Below are positions 55,947 through 64,000 of a DNA stretch of 64,000 bases, piece by piece. The first letter of the stretch is position 1, and every line of letters begins with the position of its first letter. The notes beneath the pieces are model-generated. The model did no database searches, was not told the DNA's origin, and saw only the letters and a program-made list of their open reading frames with translations. The stretch is from Talaromyces rugulosus (taxonomy: Eukaryota; Ascomycota; Eurotiomycetes; Eurotiales; Trichocomaceae). The stretch lies in the NCBI RefSeq assembly GCF_013368755.1, contig NC_049561.1, positions 4,092,001-4,156,000 on the forward strand, in the 5' to 3' direction. The position numbers and the translations under genes are program-made.

Positions 55947-57674
55947 TCAGTAGACAGGCCATTTAGAGAACCAGTCCTTTATAAAATCAACCTTCCCCTG
56001 TTCATCTACTACTGGTATCGTAGCCCAAGCGTCGCCCAGCTCCATTGTTACAGGATTGCTTTTGGAGTTTTGTGGCCAGTGTGCAAGGCCTTTTCCGTTA
56101 GGATTCCCCTTACTAATGTAATTGACCCAATAATCGGACAAGATGTCGGCAATCTCGTAATCCTTCGCCGTCCAGGGACTGTCTGTTGCATACAGGTTGT
56201 TAAAGGCATAGTTGATCTCGCTCATGTGATATGCACCTCTGTCTTGGCCTGGGGGTGCATGAGTCCAATAGTAAGTATATGTCTGGTACGTGCCATTCCC
56301 AGACGTATTGCGGGCTGAGCCGGCTATGTATTCGTTGGCCCAGAGCCAAGTTGAAACACGAGATTGGTCTCGAAAGAAAGCGTTACTAGAGTCATCGGCC
56401 GTGGTCGAGTTGGCGCCAGCCGGGTATAACTTGAAGAATTCACTGGCCAGATCAACGCTTCCAAATTCCTGTGAATTGATGGTGGTATAATTTGCAACAC
56501 CAAGACCAGGATCCGGTGAAGCTCCATTTTCATCCTTATTGTTACCAGTCAAGACCGGAACAATCGAATGGTTTCCTGACTGGAGTAATTCTTGGTAAGT
56601 AGCAGGGAGGACGTAACCATCGAGGACCGGACGAAAGAGCGGTGGCTCCATGTAGATCGAGTCATTCTGGAATACTGTGCCTACATATGTGACATCGCTC
56701 TGCGAACTACCAGCTAAGAGCAGTGAGACTGGCGCGGCTCGGGCTTCTTCAATGGAGCTAATATTCAGGCTTTCGAGAAACGAGACGCCTTGCTCTTCCG
56801 CTTTTGATAGGTGACGGTAACTCTGTGCCACACTTCCAATGAGCGGATTGGATGGATAGATTGCACCACTCTCTGCGATGACCTGGTTGAATAACCCTGC
56901 AGCAAGGGGACTGACTAAGTGATCAAGGACTGACCCTGCGCCGGCCGATTGACCTCCAATGGTAATTCGCGAAGGATCGCCACCAAATGCAGCAATGTTC
57001 TCGTAAGTCCAATGCAGCGAGGCTTGTTGGTCGACGAGTCCGTAATTGCCAGAAGTCCCACTCGAAGAATTACTGCTCAACTCGGGGTGGGCCAGAAACC
57101 CGAGAGCGCCCAGACGGTAGTTGATAGAAACAACCACGACGCCCTTCTTTGCAAGTCCAGCCCCGTCATAGAGTGCGTCGCTGGCCGAGCCGCCTGCAAA
57201 GCGTCCGCCATATATCCACACATAGACTGGATATTTGCTGCTAGTCTTAGTAGGCACAACACCAACTCCAGTTGTGCTATTCGTGACATCGTTCAAAGTT
57301 GCATCGTCCGGAGTCCAGACGTTGAGGTGAAGGCAGTCTTCGTCGTAGTCGTCTACGCCTGGCTGTGGACATGCTGGGCCGAAAGCCGTGGCGTCGCGAA
57401 TACCTGTCCAAGGCGTTGGGTGCGGTGGATGACTCCATCTCAATGTGCCAGTCGGGGCGCCACCATAAGGAACGCCCTTAAAGTTGTACACAGAGTCTAT
57501 GTACTCCGAGCGATTGCCTTGAAGAACTCCATAGTGTTGAATGGTAACCACGGGTGATGTAGCGGACGATGACGAGCTTGCTACCGAGCTCAGGCTTTGG
57601 GCAGCGCCCACCAAGAGACTATACCAGAGCAATCTCTGCGCCATGATACCAATGTCTAGCGACAGAAAAACCAT
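55947..57674 (-). CDS. Secreted type-B carboxylesterase/lipase
   Basis: A single-exon, 575-residue esterase. The signal peptide is best predicted from the second ATG (57642-57644: [17 protein letters not shown]); the first ATG at 57674 adds ten residues. Family blocks are [35 protein letters not shown] and [15 protein letters not shown]; the nucleophile is in [12 protein letters not shown], the acid in NNKDENGA and the His in [15 protein letters not shown]. The oxyanion loop reads YGGRF rather than YGGGF. The C-terminal halves of this protein and the esterase at 53.6 kb share TYYWxHAPPGQDxGAxHMSE, so the two are probably ancient paralogues now facing each other. Substrate unknown. Confidence 0.92.
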   Translation of the reverse strand: MVFLSLDIGIMAQRLLWYSLLVGAAQSLSSVASSSSSATSPVVTIQHYGVLQGNRSEYIDSVYNFKGVPYGGAPTGTLRWSHPPHPTPWTGIRDATAFGPACPQPGVDDYDEDCLHLNVWTPDDATLNDVTNSTTGVGVVPTKTSSKYPVYVWIYGGRFAGGSASDALYDGAGLAKKGVVVVSINYRLGALGFLAHPELSSNSSSGTSGNYGLVDQQASLHWTYENIAAFGGDPSRITIGGQSAGAGSVLDHLVSPLAAGLFNQVIAESGAIYPSNPLIGSVAQSYRHLSKAEEQGVSFLESLNISSIEEARAAPVSLLLAGSSQSDVTYVGTVFQNDSIYMEPPLFRPVLDGYVLPATYQELLQSGNHSIVPVLTGNNKDENGASPDPGLGVANYTTINSQEFGSVDLASEFFKLYPAGANSTTADDSSNAFFRDQSRVSTWLWANEYIAGSARNTSGNGTYQTYTYYWTHAPPGQDRGAYHMSEINYAFNNLYATDSPWTAKDYEIADILSDYWVNYISKGNPNGKGLAHWPQNSKSNPVTMELGDAWATIPVVDEQGKVDFIKDWFSKWPVY

Positions 57675-58761
57675 GAAAAACAGTAGATGAATAGTAACCT
57701 AATCTTTACGAATATTATAGTAGTTAGAATTTATATATGAATGTATAATTTTCCCCCAAAATAAGGTGAACATGGTCTAACCAAAAGAGATCTATAACTA
57801 CGCAGCTCCGGCTAAATCTTCTTCCCCGAAAAATGAGGAAACGGGAGCCCCCATAAATCGTTCCGTGTTTTCGCAATCTAGGTCGTGTTTAGCTCGATTA
57901 CAATGGAAGATCGACAAGGCCTGTAACCATTGTGGAATTGGCCTGCGTCATCATCGCAAGTTCAACCCATTATAGTGCCCGGGATCTGATAAGATAATAA
58001 GTTTTTGTCTTCAGTCAATTTATTGCTGTTGCTTGCAGATCCGTCGAGTCCTACGTAGGACGCGTAATCAATATTAGTACAATCCTAGTTCTCCGTATAA
58101 ATCCACTTAATCACGCTTCCAACAACAGGCGTCCAACTAGTTCCGTCAAGTAGTGCGACAGTGTACGTCAGCGTGTTCAGTGAACGCGAAACATATCTGG
58201 TAACTTGGTTGATGTTGATAGATGTTGCGAAACCAGCATTACGCGCCACTTCGGTAGTGATGGAAATTCTTACAATTTCTTTAAATCTAAATCGAAATTG
58301 TTTCATTTAAAGTTTTTTTTTATCAGTACGTTATTGTTTACCAAGATCAAACAATTTTTCCCCCTCAAATTTTGTTATATCCTCAAAGAACCAGAAGGAA
58401 GCTAGATCCGAGCCCTTGACAAATGATATACGGCTTATTAGGTTTATGTAAGTTTATAGCTAGCAGTAGAAAGGTAGTATTGCTAGTGCTTACTTTCCTA
58501 AAAAACGGGGTAGAATATCAATTTATACATACCCTGTATTTATGTCACCTTACCGTAGATCATCTATGATAGATACGTAGGGCGCCATTGACCTTGTTGG
58601 CATATACGCGTCTGCTATGTAGTATAAGTTGGCCCTTCTTTTTTAAAAAAATAAAAATAAAATAGTAATGTCATATAGCCGTTTGTTTTGCTATTTGGAT
58701 ACATCTTTGTTGTTATTTAACCCTAGGCAATCTCTGCCGACCCCAGGAGAGAACTGCGGTT
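57675..58761. other. Divergent intergenic region
   Basis: Promoter space between the esterase (minus) and the alpha/beta hydrolase (plus). The 73-codon minus frame at 58085-58306 is reminiscent of nothing I can name. AT-rich. Confidence 0.5.
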
Positions 58762-60189
58762 ATGGTCAGCGTAAAGCATGTCGCAATTTTCGCCGCGGCG
58801 CTCCTCGGTGGATCTCATGCCCTCAACGAAACTTTGCCAGTGCCTTTGATGGTGAATTTAGCCTCAACAGAGACTGTCGTCGGGGGGCTGTACCGGCCTT
58901 ATAATGTCGGACCGAGAGCAGGTAATTACATCAGTCTTATTTCGAACATATATATAATTAAAGCTGACAACAACCGTAACATTTCAAAAGATATCGCCGT
59001 TTTCGTTATGCATGCTGAAAGTGACTACCTTTCTTTTCCTGTTTGTGTGCAGCTGGCTCAGCGAGGATACACGGTCTTTTGCGCTCAAAACGGAGCTAGT
59101 AAATGGATGGGTGCGTCGGATGTTGACTTTGAAAGCATGATGCTCTCTGTGTCCGAAGGCGTGGACTACCTTCGCAATATGACGGAAGTCGACCAGATCG
59201 TGTTATGGGGACACAGCGGTGGCGGTGCCATGATGGCGGCCTACCAGAACATAGCGGAAAATGGCCTTTCGGCATGCAATGGGTCAGAAAAGCTTTACCC
59301 ATGTTCGTCCGCTTTGGCAAACCTTTCTGCAGCTGATGGGGTGATTCTGGTTGATGCTAACTATGGGCTGTCGACTATGATGTTGTTGAGTCTCGGTGCT
59401 GAGGTCACTGACGAAAGATCTGGCTTGAACACAAATTACAGTCTAAGTGTATACAACCCTGCCAACGGCTTCAATTCCACGGGTGTAAGCAACTATACAG
59501 ACCAATTCACAAAGGAATTCCACTCGGGAGTTGCACGCCGTATGCAAGGGCTCGTTGCATATGCCGAGGGCCGCCTAGCAGCCATCAATGCCGGCAACGC
59601 AACATTTGAGGACGACGAAGACTTACAAATCGTCGATGCTGGGTATGGAGTTAACAACAACAAGTTCTTTTCCCAAGATACGCGATTCCTCTCCCGCACA
59701 GTTCACCCATGGCCGCTGCTGCACAAGAATGGATCCACCACAACGCAAATTGTACACAGCGTACGAGTGCCGACCAACTTTGGCCCGGACACTGCTGCTT
59801 CTTACGCAGACGGCGCAGCAAAAACCAGCGTCAAGAAGTTCCTCAGTGGATATGCGATTCGTGTCGCTGATGATTTTGCGTACAACGCAACCGATTTCAC
59901 CGGGGTTCAGTGGAATTCCAGCCATATGGTGCCAATCCAGGCTGCCCCGGGCATCACAGTGCCCCTTCTCACCATGGGTATGACTGGACACTGGGAGTAT
60001 CTCAATGCCGAGAAAATCTACTTGAACTCTGGCAGCAATGACACGTCTATTTGTTTCGTCGAGGGTGCTCAGCACACCATCGACACATGTACGGAATGCG
60101 AGACGTACCCGGGCCAGTATGGAGACACGACCAAGACGGCTTACGACTACATGGCTGACTGGCTGGGTAAGAGTGGTCGCTTTCTATAG
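58762..60189 (+). CDS. Secreted alpha/beta hydrolase
   Basis: A single-exon, 475-residue protein. A signal peptide (MVSVKHVAIFAAALLGGSHA) is followed by an alpha/beta-hydrolase domain. The strand AVFVMHAESDYLSFPVCVQL, the nucleophile elbow LWGHSGGGAMMAAYQ (Ser near 152) and the late VPLLTMGMTGHWEYL and EGAQHTIDTCTECE (candidate His) are visible. Six or more Cys and many Asn-x-Ser/Thr sequons fit an extracellular enzyme. A C-terminal TKTAYDYMADWLGKSGRFL helix matches this family of fungal hydrolases. It is the third secreted hydrolase in a row. Exact chemistry cannot be told. Confidence 0.85.
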   Translation: MVSVKHVAIFAAALLGGSHALNETLPVPLMVNLASTETVVGGLYRPYNVGPRAGNYISLISNIYIIKADNNRNISKDIAVFVMHAESDYLSFPVCVQLAQRGYTVFCAQNGASKWMGASDVDFESMMLSVSEGVDYLRNMTEVDQIVLWGHSGGGAMMAAYQNIAENGLSACNGSEKLYPCSSALANLSAADGVILVDANYGLSTMMLLSLGAEVTDERSGLNTNYSLSVYNPANGFNSTGVSNYTDQFTKEFHSGVARRMQGLVAYAEGRLAAINAGNATFEDDEDLQIVDAGYGVNNNKFFSQDTRFLSRTVHPWPLLHKNGSTTTQIVHSVRVPTNFGPDTAASYADGAAKTSVKKFLSGYAIRVADDFAYNATDFTGVQWNSSHMVPIQAAPGITVPLLTMGMTGHWEYLNAEKIYLNSGSNDTSICFVEGAQHTIDTCTECETYPGQYGDTTKTAYDYMADWLGKSGRFL

Positions 60190-60570
60190 GCATTGTTTTG
60201 CTAGGATCTAGATGGTTACTGTAGTGACAGTATACTCTGGGATGGAGGAATTAATGTTACACTCCCACCGATGGGCCAACACCTTTACGCGGCTCTATGG
60301 ATCAGTACTTATAAGTCCGACTGCCAGCTATAGAAAATAACAAAACCTAAATGGATGATGGGGAAAAAAAAGGATAACGCAAAAATAAAACTAGATTTAA
60401 CTAGTAAAAAACAGTCGACCCCTAAAATCGATTGGGTACATATGTAACGCGATCACCCATTACATATTTTGGATAAGATAAAACCGACGTCAAGATCCAG
60501 TTATGAAGTTGCCACAGGGGCAGGGCCAGGAACAGAAAGGCCACATGTTGATATACTAAGAGTCAACATA
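60190..60570. other. Convergent intergenic region, nothing recognised
   Basis: Short A-rich spacer between the hydrolase and the synthetase-like gene. Confidence 0.5.
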
Positions 60571-62193
60571 CTATGGTGCTGTTCTATTCGCATCTCTTGG
60601 ATACAGCGTGACTTCACGCACGTCATCTAGGCCAAGAAATCCCTGAAGCAGCCGATTGACCCCGAGACCCAATCCTCCATGAAGAGGCATGCCGGCCTTG
60701 AAAGCGGATAGATATGGCCCCCACTCCTTGCTGTCCGGGCTTATATTAGCGTTAGCCATTGCACTCCTAACCTCCTCGTATCTGTTGATGCGCTGACTCC
60801 CTGAGCAGACCTCTCGCCCGCCCACAATAGTATCCCAGGCGTTCGTGAGCCCCGTGGAACCCGGACTTGGGTGTGAGTTGAAAGGGCGACAGAACGCTGG
60901 GTACTGGTCAATCGTGAACACGTCTGTCTGTCCAAGATGAGGAGACGTGCGAAAAAGACGGCCAAGGGCAGCTTCCTCTACTTCACTAAGTTTAGGGATA
61001 ATCCATTAGCATTCAATGACCAACGGCTGAGGAGTGTTTGCAACGTACGAGAGATCTTGATTATCATCTGCGTTCATGCCAAGCTCTTCTCGTAGCAACT
61101 GCTTTGCCTGCATGAAAGAGATACGAGGCACCTTCCCATGCTTGTCGAGGCCAATACGAAACTCTCTTGCGGCAGGATAGTACTTTTTGACAGATTCAAT
61201 GAGGTCTCGACATTGTTTGCGTTCTTGGAGCCCTCTGAACACGAAAAGGAGCATGGATTCCATCATGTCCATTACCTCATGGTAATCTTCTTGGAACATC
61301 ATACCCGTGCCTAGACAAGTAAACTTCAGCGTAGATTGGTTAGCTGACAGTAATAAAGGAGGTGTATAGTGACCGAACGCAAAAATCGAGTAAGAATGAA
61401 GATAACCTACCTCGGTCAAATGTCTACCGGAGGCACGGGACTTTTTTTCCGCTCGGAACGCTGGGCCGATGTCAAAAATACGTTGCATATCCATGGAAAG
61501 AACCGTCTGATTTTGATACTGAGAGTTCTGTGCCAGCCACGCATCGCCTCCAAAGTAAGGTAGGTGAAAGTATTCTTCATCTCCTGTAACTGTGTGACTG
61601 ATTATACGTGGCGTGTGAATCCAGTGGAATCCATTGGAGCTAAGAAATTCGACTATCAATTGACACGTTTGCGAAAGAAGCTTTATTATGGCTCCATTTC
61701 CTGCATTCCGTAAGTCTAAGATGCGATTGTTGAGTCGTTCTCCGAGATCAAGCTCGTTTGTATTAAGTGAGGGCAGATTCGGACATGCCTGTGCGACTAT
61801 GGTCAGGTCGGTCACGGTGAGTGTAGCGGCGGTTTCTTTTTTCGCAGTCGCATGGTTGTCACCGTATACAACCTTGGGACCCAACAAAGATATGCGACCG
61901 GTGACATGGACGAGGGACTCGGGATTTAGTCCTTTTAACTTCTCCCACGTCGTCTCATCGAGCGATTTGGATTCAACATTGGCTTTTGTGATCCCTTCAT
62001 CGGTCCTAAGCTCCAGAGTAAGTCGCTCTGGCAATTTCGACGCTAGAACCGAAACGACTCGGGCGTCGAAAGCTAGCTGTTCGCCTTCATAGGAGGCAGG
62101 CACAGAAGCGCCCTACAACGCAGATAATCAGCATGTTGTGACCCATGTACGATCATAATGCGGCCGAAGTCAACTTACATTTGTCCGAGTCAT
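60571..62193 (-). CDS. Divergent aspartyl-tRNA synthetase paralogue (class IIb)
   Basis: A 468-residue protein in four exons: 62193-62179, 62112-61411, 61323-61049 and 60985-60571 (1407 nt, in frame). It has an N-terminal OB fold (FDARVVSVLASKLPERLTLE, LVHVTGRISLLG) and a class-II catalytic core: LNNRILDLRNAGNGAIIKLL, FDIGPAFRAEKK...RHLTEF (motif 2 with Arg-x-Glu), YPAFCRPF, GREVCSGSQR and HGGLGLGVNRLLQGFLGL (motif 3). It lacks the Lys-rich N-terminal extension of cytosolic fungal AspRS. The pocket is altered: the region usually reading SEGGA is TVTGDEEYFHL, the LAQSPQ-type loop is LAQNSQYQNQ, and the motif-3 Glu before Arg is Asn. There is no DUF2156 domain, so it is not an ErdS-type fusion. 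Probably not the housekeeping enzyme; function unknown. Confidence 0.85.
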
Positions 62194-62728
62194 GACACAG
62201 AAACTGGTTTAAAGAAAGGTTGTGTGTCTTGAGCTTGCCGTCTCAAATCTTGTGAAATATAGCAGGGGAAGGAGTAGAGAGTTTGCGTATTTTTATACGG
62301 ATAGTACCGGTAGGAAGAGGTTTATGAATTGTGCCGATAAAATACAACTAGAAGGCCTGCCGATACTAACCAGGAAAAAAAGAAGAAAGGCTTTTAGTGT
62401 GATGATGGGGAAACCGTGGCGTGAAGAATACTCAACACCGACTTACAGAAATTATGCTAGTGGTAAGCTAGTATGATAGATCACAACCAACAATCATACG
62501 AAGGTTTGAACAACTTGGAACAAGTTGGAAAGAAAAAACAAATTACATAAAAAACACTTCTTCAGAACTTAAATTCAACACTAACAGCGCATTGCAGCTT
62601 AGTGTAACCCTATGTTTATTCGTATTTAATTGTGGGGCACGAAGAACCCAGACCAGGTAGAGTATTCAGCTCCCCGTTCCACACATCGAATCCCCTCAGC
62701 GGAATAAAACACAGTTCTCTGGTGTCAA
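62194..62728. other. Intergenic region, nothing recognised
   Basis: Promoter of the synthetase-like gene and 3' end of the oxygenase gene (tandem, both minus). An 84-codon plus-strand frame at 62222-62476 is Lys/Arg-rich and unrecognised. Confidence 0.5.
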
Positions 62729-63644
62729 TCAACTGTACGGCCGCATGAGATAGAGAATGCCGTTTCTAACCCTTTTCGCACCAGGCGGTGCCACCACACG
62801 ATGCACAGTTGAGTGCAAACGACCATTGGATCTGGCGGCCAGTTCATCGGCAACATTGATGAGGACAGAACCCTCTACCACTGGAATTGTTTGCCATACA
62901 TCTGTTTGCTTGCCCTGCTCATCGTAGACGGGAATCTGTGTGGTTTCTTCATCGTACCAAAGCAGCGTGGCCAGACCGAAATCAGTGTGGGCCCCATTAA
63001 TCACTTTTCCAGCGTCATGAATTGGAGGTTTGAATACCAGCTTGAGGGCCGTGTCACTTGGAATTGTGAAGTCATTGACAAGCTCAGGGATGGTTACACC
63101 TACGCTTGCACAAAGCTCGGTAAGGACTGTTTGCACTGCTTCATGGAAGGCTCTCATCGTACGCGTGATGCGTTCTTGTTGGGGTTCGAATGTAGAAGGT
63201 AGAACCCATTTCCCAGATTCGTATTCATCCCGGGGAATCTGGTGTGTTTAGATTAGATACCGGTTATCATCAGGAAATACTTGGTAGACAAACTTCGTAC
63301 GCCTCGAAGGTTTTACTAGGATGATATCTATGATAAATAATGTTAGTTACATTGAATGACAAGCAAGTAAGTCCTCACCCTCGCTCCATGCCTGTTCGAA
63401 GGCTCTCAGTCTTTTCCACGCAATCGGGCGGGAGGTTGAAGAACTCATTGCCAGTTTTAAAGATGATTGGCATATCTTCAAAGATGGCTCTCGTCCGAGC
63501 GCCTCGGAGATCGAGATAGAACATGCCTACTGCCTGGCCAGCATGAACTAGCTTTTGTATCTCGGCGGCATCCTTGTTAACAAGAGCCTCGTAGTCGATG
63601 ACGGCCAAAGATGCCACATTTTTCGTGTGATTTTGGTCGCTCAT
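62729..63644 (-). CDS. 2-oxoglutarate/Fe(II)-dependent oxygenase (isopenicillin-N-synthase-like)
   Basis: A 269-residue non-haem iron oxygenase in three exons: 63644-63379, 63327-63294 and 63238-62729 (810 nt, in frame). The N-terminal DIOX_N-type region includes VGMFYLDLRGARTRAIFEDM and GMERGYHPSKTFEAYE. The double-stranded beta-helix core has NGAHTDFGLATLLWYDEE (the His-x-Asp iron ligands), VEGSVLINVADELAARSNGR and HSTVHRVVAP (distal His), with the Arg that holds 2-oxoglutarate expected in GAKRVRNGILYLMRP. It is shorter than the usual 320-350 residues, mainly between the N-terminal region and the core. The ATG at 63642-63644 is used; an earlier TTG is ignored. It is in tandem with the AspRS paralogue, suggesting a tailoring role for a small-molecule pathway. 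Confidence 0.88.
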
Positions 63645-64000
63645 GATGGCCACGCGCAAAAATTTGGATGAAATGTTACTTGTGATCTAGGAGTTGTTAA
63701 AGTAATTTTCGAACTTTGTTACGTAACCATCCTCAATGATTTATTTTCTGGGTTCAATCTTATTGGCCTCGCTTCGGCTGATGTATCGAGTGCTCCGCCA
63801 GAATGCAATTGGTGCAATTGAATCTTTGGAGAAAGTCCAAAATATCATGCTAAATGATATCACCGCCGTACTTTGGGGTCAGCTTCGGATGTACCGCAGC
63901 CACATTGCGCCATATTGGCGTCTTGACTGCGTACCCTCTGTGGAAAAGTGGAGGTATCAGCCAAGGGAAGGTGATAGTCAACTAAAACTTGTATTCAGGT
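63645..64000. other. Window end; upstream region of the oxygenase
   Basis: Promoter side of the 2OG oxygenase. No gene recognised before the edge. Confidence 0.5.

Noticed and set aside
60571..62193. ErdS (ergosteryl-aspartate synthase) identity for the AspRS-like gene
   Set aside because: ErdS carries a C-terminal DUF2156 domain; this protein ends with the normal AspRS tail (LYPRDANRTAP).
1..64000. CRISPR arrays, bacterial operons, rRNA or tRNA genes
   Set aside because: No spaced direct repeats, no bacterial gene layout, and no cloverleaf or rRNA sequence recognised by eye; tRNAs could still be missed without a dedicated search.

Overview
The window comes from a filamentous ascomycete nuclear genome, most likely a Eurotiomycete (Aspergillus/Penicillium type). 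The evidence is short spliceosomal introns (about 45-80 bp, GTRNGT...YAG), Zn2Cys6 regulators, MFS and SDR families, fungal secondary-metabolism domains and long AT-rich spacers. It reads as accessory, subtelomere-like DNA in which intact genes are interspersed with decaying ones. Spliced gene models were built by hand and kept only when the exon lengths summed to a multiple of three; exceptions are stated.

Layout. 1-0.5 kb: start of an amino-acid transporter cut by the window edge. 1.5-3.4 kb: pseudogene of a secreted-type FAD-linked oxidase. 4.7-6.7 kb: siderophore-iron MFS transporter with two exact iron-GATA sites upstream. 7.3-9.3 kb: allantoate/nicotinate-type MFS permease. 11.2-21.2 kb: remains of a secondary-metabolite cluster. 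Its intact members are an SDR ketoreductase, an AflR-like regulator and a questin-oxidase/AflY-like protein; its dead members are a 2OG-Fe(II) oxygenase, an O-methyltransferase and the thioester-reductase end of an NRPS-like enzyme. 22-23.4 kb: secreted endopolygalacturonase. 25.3-27.4 kb: a membrane protein joining a secreted Cys-rich domain to cytosolic TPRs. 28.2-38.9 kb: a catabolic-looking run with a peroxisomal FAD amine oxidase, a regulator with a one-base lesion, a sugar transporter, and an Old Yellow Enzyme divergent from a second regulator.

39.5-47.2 kb: a second graveyard of polyketide genes, with a KR-ACP fragment, a nor-1-like ketoreductase, a C-methyltransferase fragment on the opposite strand, an intact bZIP-ankyrin regulator and a second dead FAD oxidase. 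47.6-51.5 kb: a large Zn2Cys6 regulator divergent from an SDR. 51.5-53.6 kb: AT-rich gene-free DNA with a sharply GC-rich block. 53.6-60.2 kb: three secreted alpha/beta hydrolases, two of them type-B carboxylesterases. 60.6-63.6 kb: a divergent aspartyl-tRNA-synthetase paralogue followed by a 2OG-Fe(II) oxygenase.

Themes. Several premature stops in the dead genes replace strongly conserved Gln or Trp codons by changes expected from CpA-to-TpA transition, which is RIP-like. The leading candidate for an undescribed function is the AspRS paralogue, whose aspartate-pocket motifs have changed while its fold motifs remain.
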